Assembly (NCBI GenBank): GCA_963705495.1 | Contig: CAVPJQ010000019.1 | Coordinates: forward strand, 1 to 64,000 | DNA: 64,000 nucleotides | DNA from: DATBVX01 sp963705495 | GTDB taxonomy: Bacteria; Pseudomonadota; Gammaproteobacteria; Steroidobacterales; Steroidobacteraceae | Direction of reading: 5' to 3' | In this document: positions 17,160-26,424 of the stretch, piece by piece | Numbering within the stretch: position 1 is the first letter of the stretch | Layout of the letters: the number at the start of each line of letters is the position of its first letter | Program-made: the position numbers and the translations under genes | The notes under the pieces: generated by a model | Told to the model about the DNA's origin: nothing | What the model saw: only the letters and a program-made list of their open reading frames with translations | Database searches by the model: none

Positions 17160-18623
17160 ATGCCGGATATCAAGCTCGTCGATGTCTCGATCCGGGACGG
17201 CAACCAGAGCATCTGGGGCGCCACCGGGCTGAACATTGCCCGGACCCTGCAGATCGCGCCGATCATGGACCGGATCGGACTGCACGCGATCGACTTCACC
17301 TCCAGCACTCACATGGGCGTGTCCGTGCGCACGCACCAGGAAAACCCCTGGACCTTGATTCGCGGCATGCGCGCCGCCGCGCCCCACACGCCCTTGCAGT
17401 TCATCACCACGGGCTTTCGCTTCATCTCGTGGGAAACCTCCGATCCGGAGTTCATGCGGCTCGCGTATCGCACGCTGGTGAAGAACGGCATAGCGCGCTT
17501 TGCGCTCATCGATCCCATGCACGACCGCCAGGCACTGCTCGATGGCGCTCGCATGATTCGCCAGGAGGGTGGCGAGGTGCTCGCCGGGCTCACGTACACG
17601 ATCAGCTCCGTTCACGATGACGCGTTCTACGCAGATCTCGCCGGCGTGCTCGCCGCCTCGCCCGATGTCGCACGCCTGTACATCAAGGATCCGACCGGAC
17701 TGCTGACTCCCGAGCGCGCACGCAAGCTGATTCCGGCCGTGCGCGCCCGCATTGGCGCCAAGGCGCTCGAGCTGCATTCCCATTGCACGATCGGCCTTGC
17801 CCCGTTGACGTACATGACGGCTGCCGAGCTCGGAATCGATGTCCTGCACGTCGCTTGCGGGCCACTCGCCAACGGCACGTCGCTCCCGGACGCGCGCCGG
17901 GTGGTTGCCAACCTGCGCGAGCTCGGACACTCGGTGGATATTCATGATGCTTCACTGCAGCGGGTTGCCAGCTACTTCTCGAGCCTTGCGGATGCCGAGG
18001 GGCTACCGGCCGGAGCGCCACAGGAATACGACGCCGCGTTCCTCCGCCACCAACTGCCGGGCGGCGCCATAACAACGACCATCCGCCAGCTCGAGGAACT
18101 GAACCTGAGCGATCGCCTGCCCGCTGTCATCGAAGAAACCATCCGGGTGCGCGCCGAGCTCGGGTATCCGATCATGGTGACGCCCTTCCCGCAGATCGTT
18201 TGCACGCAGGCGCTTTTCAACGTCATCGGCCCGGAACGCTATTCCAACGTGCCAGACCAGGTGATCCGCTATGTGATCGGGCGCTTCGGTCGCCCCACGG
18301 CGCCCGTCGATCCGAACGTCAAGGATCGAATCCTCGCACGCCCGCGCGCGCGCGAACTCGCTGCGGAACCGCCGCCGCCATCCCTCGCCGAGCTGCGGCG
18401 TCGTTTCGCAAAGACGCTGACCGACGAGGAGTTCCTGTTGCGTGCCGTCATGCCTGCCGAGCAGGTCGACGCGATGCTCGCCGCGCAGCCCGCTGACGCT
18501 CGTTACAACCCGGACACGCGCCCACTGGTAGACCTGATCCGTGAGATGGCCGGCAGGAGCGATGCCGCGGAGCTCATCGTCGAGAAGCCGAACTTCCGCC
18601 TCGAGCTGCGTCGCCGGGCCTGA
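17160..18623 (+). CDS. Biotin-type carboxyltransferase (pyruvate/oxaloacetate carboxyltransferase domain)
   Basis: The 487-residue protein has the HMGL-like TIM barrel of transcarboxylases. It shows VSIRDGNQSIWG (metal Asp), YIKDPTGLLTPE (the lysine carboxylated in this family), the metal histidines in ELHSHCTIGLAP, and the conserved C-terminal PASE-like domain (MVTPFPQIVCTQALFN). It matches the alpha subunit of oxaloacetate decarboxylase or the CT part of pyruvate carboxylase. The C-terminus stops just where a biotin carrier would begin, and no MKM motif is present, so a partner in trans is needed but none is encoded nearby. AGGAG precedes the ATG. The HAD gene follows after 3 bp. Confidence 0.88.
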   Translation: MPDIKLVDVSIRDGNQSIWGATGLNIARTLQIAPIMDRIGLHAIDFTSSTHMGVSVRTHQENPWTLIRGMRAAAPHTPLQFITTGFRFISWETSDPEFMRLAYRTLVKNGIARFALIDPMHDRQALLDGARMIRQEGGEVLAGLTYTISSVHDDAFYADLAGVLAASPDVARLYIKDPTGLLTPERARKLIPAVRARIGAKALELHSHCTIGLAPLTYMTAAELGIDVLHVACGPLANGTSLPDARRVVANLRELGHSVDIHDASLQRVASYFSSLADAEGLPAGAPQEYDAAFLRHQLPGGAITTTIRQLEELNLSDRLPAVIEETIRVRAELGYPIMVTPFPQIVCTQALFNVIGPERYSNVPDQVIRYVIGRFGRPTAPVDPNVKDRILARPRARELAAEPPPPSLAELRRRFAKTLTDEEFLLRAVMPAEQVDAMLAAQPADARYNPDTRPLVDLIREMAGRSDAAELIVEKPNFRLELRRRA

Positions 18624-18626
18624 TTC

Positions 18627-19482
18627 ATGGATGCCGCCACCGACGTGCACGCACGCCTGCGCACCGCGCGGGCTTTCCTCTTCGATCTCGATGGCACGCT
18701 GGTGCTCGGCGACCGCAACAATCGCTCGATCCGGCCGCTCCCGGGCGCGGTCGAACTGCTCGACGCGACTGCAGCAGCGACAGGTGCCGTATGCGATTTT
18801 CACCAACGGCACGGTGCGCACGCCCGAAGAATACGTGCATGAGCTGCACCACGCAGGGATCCAGGTCGCGGATCACCTCGCACTCACGCCAAGCAGCGTG
18901 GCGGCAGAATACTTCACGCGCATGAAGTACCAACGCGTGCGCGTGCTGGGCGTCGAGGGCGTCTGGCGGCCGTTGCAAGCGGCGGGACTCGAGATCGTGC
19001 GTGGCACCACGAACGAACCCGTCGATGCCGTATTCGTCGGGTGGTACCGCGAGTTCACCATGGATGAGATCCAGGCGGCGTGCGAAGCGATCATCGCGGG
19101 GGCGCGGCTTTACACCGGTTCACTCGCGCCTTACTTCGCCAGTGCGCAGGGAAAGGTTCTCTCCTCCTCGCGCGTGCTCTGCGCCGCGATCACCAGCATT
19201 ACCGGCAAGCGAGCGACGGTGCTCGGCAAGCCCGCTGCCGAAGCCGCGCGTTGCGCCTGCCGACGCCTCGGCATCGATCCGGCCGAGCTCGTGGTGGTAG
19301 GCGACGATCCGGCGATCGAAGTGTTCATGGCGCGACGCGTCGGTGCGTTGGGCATCGCAGTGCGCACCGGCGTTTGGCCATCTGGCGAAGCCTCGCGCCT
19401 GCCAGCGAACCATCGTCCGCATCTCACGCTGGAGGGCGTTGGCGGGATCCTGAGTATTCTCGATGGCCATCGAGGCAACTGA
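18627..19482 (+). pseudogene. HAD-IIA (NagD-like) hydrolase, split by one extra base
   Basis: The first frame from 18627 encodes RAFLFDLDGTLVLGD (HAD motif I) up to AVELLDA. It then loses all similarity at 18768. From 18769 the next frame continues exactly where a NagD-type protein should (LQQRQVPYAIFTNGTVRTPE, motif II). It runs to the stop through VLGKPAAEAARCA and VVVGDDPAIEVFMARRVGALG (motif IV). Removing the A at 18768 restores one frame of about 284 residues with every HAD motif. The gene is either broken by a single insertion or misread there. The protein would be a phosphatase of sugar or nucleotide phosphates. It lies 3 bp after the carboxyltransferase gene. Confidence 0.85.
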
Positions 19483-19496
19483 TTTCGCACCGGGCT

Positions 19497-19614
19497 CAGG
19501 GGCGGCGTATCGGGGAGTCCTTTCGAGAACGCCGTAAATACGTCCCTGTAGGCTCCGTGAAAAACATCCATGTTTTTCACGGTCTCGAAAGGACTCCCCG
19601 ATACGCCACCCCTG
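19497..19614. repeat. Long palindromic intergenic repeat between convergent genes
   Basis: Two 32-base arms (19497-19528 and 19583-19614) are inverted copies with one mismatch, at 19503/19608; the inner 25 bases of each arm match perfectly. Between them lies a 12-bp hairpin (19555-19582, loop TCCA) containing AAAAACA/TGTTTTT. A 26-base spacer includes GTAAATACGTCCCTGTAGG. The unit lies exactly between the ends of two convergent genes and could fold as a bidirectional terminator or belong to a REP/BIME-like dispersed family. I noticed no second copy in this window. The resemblance to xanthomonad-type intergenic repeats is from memory and not tested. Confidence 0.85.
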
Positions 19615-19625
19615 CCGAGTCGCTA

Positions 19626-21684
19626 TTACCAGATTCGCACGCGCTCTTCCGGCTTGAGATACAGCTTGTCTCCCGGCTTCACGCCGAACGCGCGATACCA
19701 CACATCCATGTTGCGCACCGAGCCGTTGACGCGGAACTTGGGCGGACTGTGCACATCCGAGAGCACCAGTTCGCGCAGCGTGTCGTCGCGATACTTCTCG
19801 CGCCACACCTGGGCCCAGCTCGAGAAAGAATCGCTGCTCGCCGGTGAGTCCCTCGATGACCGGCGCCTTCTGACCGTGAAGCGAGATCTGATAGGCGTCG
19901 TACGCGATATTGAGGCCACCCAGATCGCCGATGTTCTCGCCGAGCGTGTTCTCCCCCTTCACATTGAGCCCCGGCAGCGCTTCGAAGCCTGAGTACTGAT
20001 CGATCAGCTTGCGGGCGCGTGCGGTAAAGGCCTTGTCGTCCTTTTCGTTCCACCAGTCAGTGAGTGAGCCATCGGGGCCGAACTTGCGGCCGCGGTCGTC
20101 GAAGCCGTGCCCGATCTCATGCCCGATGACAGTGCCGATCGCGCCGTAGTTCACCGCCGCATCCGCGTTCGGGTCGAAGAATGGCGGCTGCAGGATCGCG
20201 GCGGGAAACACGATCTCGTTGTTGAGCGGGTTGTAGTACGCATTGACGTCCTGCGGCAGCATGCCCCATTCGGCGCGATCGACCGGCTTGTCGAGACGAT
20301 CGACCTGGTAGTCCCACTGCCAGATCTGCGCGCGCTGCACGTTACCGATCAGGTCGTCACGCTTCACCTCGAGGCTGGAGTAGTCCTTCCACTTGTCGGG
20401 ATAGCCGATCTTGGTGATGAAGCTCGCAAGCTTCTCCTGCGCGCGCTTCTTGGTCTCGGGTGTCATCCAGTCGAGCCCCTCGATGCGCACCTTCAATGCC
20501 GCGAGCAGGTTGTTGACCAGCTGCTGCATCTTCGCCTTGGAGTCGGCCGTGAAGTATTTCTGCACATAGACCTGGGCAACCTGCTCACCGAGCGAGTCAT
20601 TGACCTGCCCGACGCCGCGCTCCCAGCGCTCGCGCTTCTTCGGCTGCCCGCGCAATGTCTGGCCGTAGAACGCGAATACCGTGTCATCGAAACGGACCGG
20701 CAGGTAGCGGGCGTGGTCCGTCATGTAGTGAACGGTCAGATAGGCCTTCAGGGTATCGAGGTCGGTGTTGCTAAGTAGCTTCGCGATGTCCTGCACGGCC
20801 GTAATCTCGCCGAGGACGAATTTCTCGCGCGTGCCGAGGCGCCCGGGCTCCAGGAATGCCTGCCAGGCGAAGCCGGGCGCCTGCTCGAGCAGCTCCTTCT
20901 TGGTGCGCGGGTTGTAGTTCGCTTCCACGTCACGCTGCTTTTCGATCGGCCACTGCGCCTGGGCGATCGCTGTCTCGAAATCCATGATGGCCTTGGCGTG
21001 CTGCGCCGCTTCCGGGTAGGCCACGAGCGTCAGCATCTGCTCCATGAAGGCCACGTATTTCTCGCGAATCTCCTTCAGCTTCGCATCGTCCTTGAGGTAA
21101 TAGTCGCGATCCGGAAGTCCCAGGCCCGCCTGGCCAATGGTGACGGCATAAACGTTCGGGTCTTTGAGGTCGGCGTCGAAGGTTACGGAAAAAGTGGATT
21201 CGAAGCCCGGCGAACCAAACAGCGCCGCGATGTCCGTGAGGGAGCGCGTGTTGCGGATTCGATCCAGGTCGGCCTGGACGGGCTTCAGTCCCGCGGCCTC
21301 TATGGCTTCCAGATCCATGAAGCTCGCGTAGAAATCACCGATCTTCTGTTCCGGTGTGCCCGGTGCGGATTTCTTCGTGGCCGCATCCTCGATGATGCCG
21401 CGCACGCGTTTGCGCGCGGCATCGTCGAGCACGACGAAGCTGCCGTAGCTGGTGCGATCCTCGGGGATCGTGAACGTGTCGTACCACTGGCCATTGGCGA
21501 AGCTGAAGAAGTCATCGCCGGGCTTCACGCCGGGCTTGCGGGCGCTGAGATCGAGGCCGAAATCGCCGATCGCCGCGCCCGGCCGTGAAACGGAGCTGTC
21601 CTGCGTGTCGGCAGATTGGACAGGGGGCACCAGGCCCAGGGTGCAGGCCAGCCAGAGCGACAAAATCGCAAGTCTTCGAGTCAT
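19626..21684 (-). pseudogene. M13 family metalloendopeptidase (PepO/neprilysin-like), one-base frameshift
   Basis: From ATG 21684 the protein begins with a Sec signal (LAILSLWLACTLGLVPPVQS). It contains the M13 N-domain and the zinc motif VIGHEIGHGFDD (His522, Glu523, His526) with the third ligand in GENIGDLGG. The frame breaks at 19821: the expected FFLSWAQVWREKYRDD needs one base removed from the run CTCGAGC on the coding strand. After correction it ends at a typical M13 C-terminus (FRVNGSVRNMDVWYRAFGVK). The corrected length of about 685 residues is normal for the family. As sequenced, the last 65 or so residues are lost and the frame runs on antisense through the palindromic repeat. The role would be periplasmic peptide degradation. 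Confidence 0.88.
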
Positions 21685-21968
21685 GATGAACGTAACCTCC
21701 TGAAGATGCGCCAATGCTACGTCATCGGGTTGCCGTCCTCCTCATCGCCGGAATCTGTCACTCCCGCGTAGCGTGCCGGCCCGATTCCGATGCTGTTGGA
21801 CCCGCCGACGGAGCAGGAGAGCAGCTGCGTTGCGCGCGATGGGCCCGCGCAACATCACAGCCCAGGCCAGGGAAACTTGCGAGGCGCCGGCACATCGAAC
21901 CAAGGAAGGTCTGCACAGGTTTCATCAGATACCGGCACCACAGGCTGGCTACGACACTCGAGCGCCGC

Positions 21969-22943
21969 ATGGGTCAACTGAGTGATTGGGCTTTTCCCGA
22001 GCAGCTTCAGCCGCGCCCGGCAGAGTTGCGTTTCGATCTGAACGAGGCGCTGCGGTCGGTCGTTGCCTTGCGCGCCGAAGTGCCTGAGGACGCGTTCACG
22101 GCTGCGGTGCTGGGTACTGAGCGGACCGGAAACGCCGTCCTCATTCGCCAGGACGGCCTGCTCCTCACGATCGGCTATCTCATTACCGAAGCGGAATCGA
22201 TCTGGCTCACCGGCATCGACGGGACCGTCGTTCCCGGGCATCCCCTCGCCTTCGACTATGTCACGGGCTTCGGGCTGGTCCTGCCGCTCGGGCAGTTGGC
22301 TCTGCCGCCACTGCCGCGCGGTTCCTCAAGCGCAGTCACGACGGGTTCCAGAGTGTTTGCGATCAGTCACGGCGGGCTGGGGCACGCACTCGATACCCGG
22401 ATCATCGCCAAGCGCGAATTCGCGGGCTATTGGGAGTACGTACTCGATGAGGCGTTGTTCACGGCGCCCGCACATCCTCACTGGTCCGGCGCGGCGCTCA
22501 TCGATGAGTCGGGTAAACTCCTTGGCATCGGTTCGCTGCTGGTGCAGGAACAGCAGGCCAAGGATAAGACCGAGGCGAACATGTTCGTGCCCATCGATCT
22601 GCTGGAACCGATTCTCGACGAGATGTCGAGCACGGGACGGCCGGCACGTGCACCACGCCCCTGGCTCGGCCTGTACACGATGGAAATGCAGGGACACCTG
22701 GTCGTCAGCGGGCTGGCGGAGCAAGGGCCCGCAGCTCGTGCGGGCGTGCGGCCTGGCGACCTGATCCTGCAGGTCGCAGGTGAACCCGTATCTGGTCTGG
22801 CGGACCTGTTCCGCAGCATCTGGCGCCTCGGTCCGGTGGGCACCGATGTGCCGCTGACGCTCGCGCGTGGTGGCGCGCAGCCACAGGTCAAGGTTCGCTC
22901 AGCCGACCGAAACGACTACCTCAGGAAACCGCAGCAACATTGA
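21969..22943 (+). CDS. HtrA-like protein with degenerate protease site and PDZ domain
   Basis: The 324-residue protein shows the DegP/DegS layout: a trypsin-like domain followed by one PDZ domain (RPWLGLYTMEMQG to PVGTDVPLTLARGG). Key residues do not match. The His position (family VTNNHVI) is Tyr70 in LLTIGYLI, the Asp segment reads YVTGFGLVLP without Asp, and only the serine remains (HWSGAAL, Ser173, versus GNSGGAL). It is therefore probably non-catalytic and may act as a binding or chaperone protein. No signal peptide is evident from this start; the frame stays open upstream to 21714 but encodes nothing protein-like. Its start lies 284 bp from the divergent M13 gene, and I see no gene in that gap. 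Confidence 0.72.
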   Translation: MGQLSDWAFPEQLQPRPAELRFDLNEALRSVVALRAEVPEDAFTAAVLGTERTGNAVLIRQDGLLLTIGYLITEAESIWLTGIDGTVVPGHPLAFDYVTGFGLVLPLGQLALPPLPRGSSSAVTTGSRVFAISHGGLGHALDTRIIAKREFAGYWEYVLDEALFTAPAHPHWSGAALIDESGKLLGIGSLLVQEQQAKDKTEANMFVPIDLLEPILDEMSSTGRPARAPRPWLGLYTMEMQGHLVVSGLAEQGPAARAGVRPGDLILQVAGEPVSGLADLFRSIWRLGPVGTDVPLTLARGGAQPQVKVRSADRNDYLRKPQQH

Positions 22944-22956
22944 GCCGCAAGGGGGC

Positions 22957-23940
22957 TCAAGCCGAGTAGTCCAGCACGCTCCCCGTACGAGCCCGCTGGT
23001 GACGCACGGTCGGTACAGCAGCCGCCTCGCTTCTTACCTGCGCCAGGGCGCGCAACTCTCGCGGCCCCAAGCCGTGATAGCGACGCAAACGCCGCACCAG
23101 CGTGCTGCGATCATCGAAGCCGACGCGATCGGCGATCTCTGCCACCGCCAGATCGGTCGATTGCAGAAGTCTCACCGCCGCTTCGGTGCGGCGCCGTTGC
23201 AGATATTCATACGGGCTCTGGCCATGCACGGCTTTGAACTCACGCAGCATGTGGAACATCGACCAGCGCGCCGCGCCGGCCAGCTCGCGCAAGCTCAGCG
23301 GCTGTTCGTACGCGGAGTGAATCAAGTCCGTCACGCGCGCGACGCGCTGGAACATCTCGCGCCGCGTGCGCGCCCGCGCGCGTGAGAGAACGGACACGTG
23401 CCTGCCGATATCCACTTCGTTGCGTAGCACTCGTTCGAGCAGGAGCGCGACGTGCTCCTCGTACCACAGCGTCTCTTCGATGCCGTGCTCGATGTAGTGC
23501 GCCATGAAGCGCAGCACGGACGTAATCGCCGGATGGCGCGGCCGAACGTGCTCGTGAAACAGTGGCCGTTCGCCGTCCGACGCTGGCGCCAGGATGGCCT
23601 CCGCGCTTCTGCCGATGGCATCGAAGGCCTGCGCGAACAACTCGGGCCCAAAATAGATTCCAAGCGCCCGCCCGGCCGCTCCGCGCCGGAAACTGGCATT
23701 CAAAGCGTGCCCCGCATTGAGAACCAGGAACACTTCGTCATCGAGGGCCACGGCACGCTGATCGACGGTCAGCTGATAGCGCCCGTGCCACGCGGCATGA
23801 ATCGATGGCACCCTCGCGTCGACCTCGTAGCGGTTGCGGCCCGCACAGATCCAATGCACTTCCGTGTCGCGCGTCGGGCTCTTCGCAGTGCTGCCATTCG
23901 CCGCACCTGCGTAGTGGAATCTGCGAATCATCAGGCTCAC
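22957..23940 (-). CDS. AraC family transcriptional regulator
   Basis: The 327-residue regulator has an N-terminal AraC-binding cupin (VHWICAGRNRYEVDARVPSI; VALDDEVFLVLNAGHALNAS). The C-terminal double HTH reads LSLRELAGAARWSMFHMLRE, then DLAVAEIADRVGFDDRSTLV, then RRLRRYHGLGPRELR. The family's usual final motif (YxxLGxSPxxYR) is altered to YHGLGPRELR. It converges with the HtrA-like gene (13 bp between stops). The target is unknown. Confidence 0.87.
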   Translation of the reverse strand: MSLMIRRFHYAGAANGSTAKSPTRDTEVHWICAGRNRYEVDARVPSIHAAWHGRYQLTVDQRAVALDDEVFLVLNAGHALNASFRRGAAGRALGIYFGPELFAQAFDAIGRSAEAILAPASDGERPLFHEHVRPRHPAITSVLRFMAHYIEHGIEETLWYEEHVALLLERVLRNEVDIGRHVSVLSRARARTRREMFQRVARVTDLIHSAYEQPLSLRELAGAARWSMFHMLREFKAVHGQSPYEYLQRRRTEAAVRLLQSTDLAVAEIADRVGFDDRSTLVRRLRRYHGLGPRELRALAQVRSEAAAVPTVRHQRARTGSVLDYSA

Positions 23941-24127
23941 GTTGTCACCTGCCTTGCCGGATCCCGAAACAGTGCAACCGCGTTGCGCCGATCACACAAG
24001 CGAATACGCTAAGCGCGAAAGCAAGCGAGGAAAATGAAATTGCGTTGAATCAGCGCCTGGGTGCCGTGGAGCGTCGGCACCGTGCTGCGAGGTGACCTGA
24101 TATCGCGCCGAACGGCGCACGCAGTCG

Positions 24128-24937
24128 CTAGCCGCGCTCGGGCTCCGGGGCGCTTTTGCCGAGGCGCAACGTTTTCACCACGCGCGAGAGATAGCGTTTG
24201 CTGATCGGAATTTCACGCCCGCTCGGCATGACCGCATATGCGCGCCCCGAATCCTGGCGCCGGATCGCAGCGACCAGGTCATGTCGCACGATCTCGGAGC
24301 GGTGCACGCGCACGAACAGCCTCGGATCGAGCTGCTCGGCGAGTGCCCCGAGCTTCGCGCGCAGCAAGCGCACGCGCTGCCCGACGTGCAGTCGGACATA
24401 GTCGCCGTCCGCCTCGATCCGCTCCACGAGATTCACCGGGATCCGTACCCGGCTGTCGCCCTCGCGAACCCAGAGCTCGTTCTCGTAGCGGGTCTCCAGC
24501 GCGGCACGCCGGCCCTGACGCAAAGTATTCACCAGCGTTTTGAGCTCCCCGACACGCATCTGCGCATCCTGCAGTTCGATGCGCGTGCGTGCGCGCTCCA
24601 GCGCCATACGCAGCCGTTCCTGCTCTACCGGCTTGAGCAGGTAATCGGCGCTGCCGGTGGCGAAGGCCTGCACGGCAAAATGATCGAAGGCAGTGACGAA
24701 TACGATCTGCGGCAGCTCTTCATCGCCCAGGGCATCGATGAGCTCGAAACCGTTGAGCTCGGGCATCTCGATGTCGAGCAGCACCACATCGGGTGACAGG
24801 GAACGGATGAGCTCGAGTGCGCGGCGACCATCGCGCGCCTTGCCGACGAGCTCGACCTCGGGCAGGTCGCGCAGGCACCACTCCAGGCGTTGCAGGGCCA
24901 GCGGTTCATCGTCGACTGCCAGCACCTGCATTTTCAT
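24128..24937 (-). CDS. LytR/AlgR-type response regulator (REC + LytTR)
   Basis: The 269-residue regulator starts at ATG 24937 (MKMQVLAVDDEPLALQRLEW). It has a receiver domain with the phospho-acceptor aspartate in VVLLDIEMPELNG and the lysine in YLLKPVEQERL. A linker leads to a LytTR DNA-binding domain (IPVNLVERIEADGDYVRLHV; FVRVHRSEIV). It overlaps the kinase stop by 4 bp (ATGA), so the pair is translationally coupled. No target operon is obvious; the divergent MBL gene beyond the kinase is one candidate. Confidence 0.93.
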   Translation of the reverse strand: MKMQVLAVDDEPLALQRLEWCLRDLPEVELVGKARDGRRALELIRSLSPDVVLLDIEMPELNGFELIDALGDEELPQIVFVTAFDHFAVQAFATGSADYLLKPVEQERLRMALERARTRIELQDAQMRVGELKTLVNTLRQGRRAALETRYENELWVREGDSRVRIPVNLVERIEADGDYVRLHVGQRVRLLRAKLGALAEQLDPRLFVRVHRSEIVRHDLVAAIRRQDSGRAYAVMPSGREIPISKRYLSRVVKTLRLGKSAPEPERG

Positions 24938-26079
24938 GCCGCGATCTCCAGAGGCAGACTCAGCTCGACCGTGAAGCTTCCCATGCACTCGATCACCGCG
25001 AGCGCGGCCTCGGAGCCGTAGAAACTCGCAAGGCGCCGGCCTACGTTCGCGAGACCGACCCGCGATCCCGTGGGACGAACGGAGGGCTGAACCGGAGCGT
25101 CGTTTTGCACCACGAGTACCAACGATTGCGCGCGTTGTGTCGCCCGGACCTGGATGCGCACCGCGTCGGACATGCGCGCGACGCCGTGTTTGACTGCGTT
25201 CTCGATCAAAGGTTGCAGGATCAGGTGCGGGACGAGCGCCCGATCAAGTCCCTCCGCGATCGCCGTGGTGAACTTCACGCGGTTGCCGAAGCGCGTCAGC
25301 TCGATGTCCAGGTACTCCGCCTGCACGCGTATCTCCTCGCCAAGACTTACCTTCGTGGCGCCTTCCCGGCTCAGGGCATTGCGGAAGAAGCGTGCGAGCT
25401 TTGCGATCACCTGGTCGGCCGCCTGCGTCTGACCGGTGACCACCAGCGCCGAGACCGCATTGAGCGTGTTGAACAGGAAATGCGGGTTGATCTGGTAGCG
25501 CAGCATCTCGAGCTTCGCCTGGTGCGCGAGCGCACGAGCTTCAAGGAGACTGCGTTCGCGCTCGCGCAGGCGCGCCGCATACAGGATCGCCGCGCAGAAC
25601 CCCGCCCACATCAGGAAGAGGACGAGGTTGTAAAGGGATTGCAGAGCGATATTGACCAGTGCACCGTACGGAGGGCTGTGCTGCAGGAGGTCGAACCAGA
25701 TCAGATGTCCCAGCGTCGCATACGTGACAGCCACGGGCACGCACACCAGAGCCACTGCGACTGCCTTGTGCCGCAGATCCCAACCGAGGGTACGGCGCAA
25801 CACCCAGCCGAGCGGCAGACACAGCACGAAGCCCAGGGAGCTGAAGATCGCTCGCCAGAAGATCGAGGCTGCATCGCTGTACTGGTTGACGAGCGCGGTC
25901 TGCAACGTGTGCATCAGGAACATCGAAATCCAGAACAATGCGCTGAACACTTGAATGTGCGTGGTGCTCTGTTGCGTGACCGTCTGATGATCGCGCGCTG
26001 CCCCGCCTGATGGCGTGGCCGGCCAATCTGTGTCGCGTGCACGATACGTCGGCTCGCGCGTGAGACTCATGGTGGACAT
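24934..26079 (-). CDS. LytS/YehU-type membrane sensor histidine kinase
   Basis: The 381-residue protein has four predicted membrane segments in its first half (IQVFSALFWISMFLMHTL; AIFSSLGFVLCLPLGWVL; AVAVALVCVPVAVTYATLG; NLVLFLMWAGFCAAILYAA). A His_kinase domain follows, with the phosphorylated histidine in YQINPHFLFNTLNAVSALV. The ATP-binding part holds LILQPLIENAVKHG and VGLANVGRRL. This is the architecture of the LytS/YehU group. I start at ATG 26079; 41 further upstream codons are open but low quality. It is paired with the LytTR regulator downstream. Confidence 0.9.
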   Translation of the reverse strand: MSTMSLTREPTYRARDTDWPATPSGGAARDHQTVTQQSTTHIQVFSALFWISMFLMHTLQTALVNQYSDAASIFWRAIFSSLGFVLCLPLGWVLRRTLGWDLRHKAVAVALVCVPVAVTYATLGHLIWFDLLQHSPPYGALVNIALQSLYNLVLFLMWAGFCAAILYAARLRERERSLLEARALAHQAKLEMLRYQINPHFLFNTLNAVSALVVTGQTQAADQVIAKLARFFRNALSREGATKVSLGEEIRVQAEYLDIELTRFGNRVKFTTAIAEGLDRALVPHLILQPLIENAVKHGVARMSDAVRIQVRATQRAQSLVLVVQNDAPVQPSVRPTGSRVGLANVGRRLASFYGSEAALAVIECMGSFTVELSLPLEIAA

Positions 26080-26424
26080 GGATTGAACCTGCTTGTACGG
26101 ATTTTGGGTCGAAGCGTACCGCTGCGGATGCAGACGGCGCTCATTATGCGACTGACGGGACGGAGGGGAGCACGGATGACCGTGTGGTGCGACAAACGAC
26201 ATGAAAAACGCGATGAACGGGCCTCGGCGCGCGACGAGTGCGCAAGACTGCTAGTCCCAGGTGGTCGGTACCAATTGCAATTCGCTTCATCGGGCGCCCG
26301 GGTCCTTGCGTCGCGGCACCGCTGCGTCCGTCGCGACTTCCCGTCCGACCATCGCGGCAAGCTCCCGGAGCGGGCGCTCGTAGCACATATTCATGTTTCG
26401 TTCTGGTAACCAAGCGAGGCATCG
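26080..26424. other. Intergenic region, no gene seen
   Basis: This gap of 345 bp lies between the divergent LytS-type kinase and the MBL hydrolase. Short open frames on both strands read as arginine-rich, low-complexity sequence with no motif. A perfect 10-bp palindrome (AATTGCAATT) lies near 26272-26281, and AAGCGAGG (26411-26418) is the ribosome site of the MBL gene. It presumably carries two divergent promoters, which I could not place. Confidence 0.5.

Noticed and set aside
17058..17945. Long N-terminal extension of the MGMT-glycosylase gene
   Set aside because: It is the antisense of the carboxyltransferase gene; homology begins exactly at ATG 17057.
19120..21714. 864-residue open frame extending the M13 gene
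   Set aside because: The tail reads through the palindromic repeat and the antisense of the HAD gene; the native end lies in another frame.
24817..26010. 397-residue frame opposite the LytS-type kinase
   Set aside because: Shadow of a well-supported kinase gene with no recognisable domain.
26083..26409. 108-codon frame upstream of the MBL gene
   Set aside because: Arg-rich, no ribosome site, no motif; its end nearly abuts the real gene by chance.
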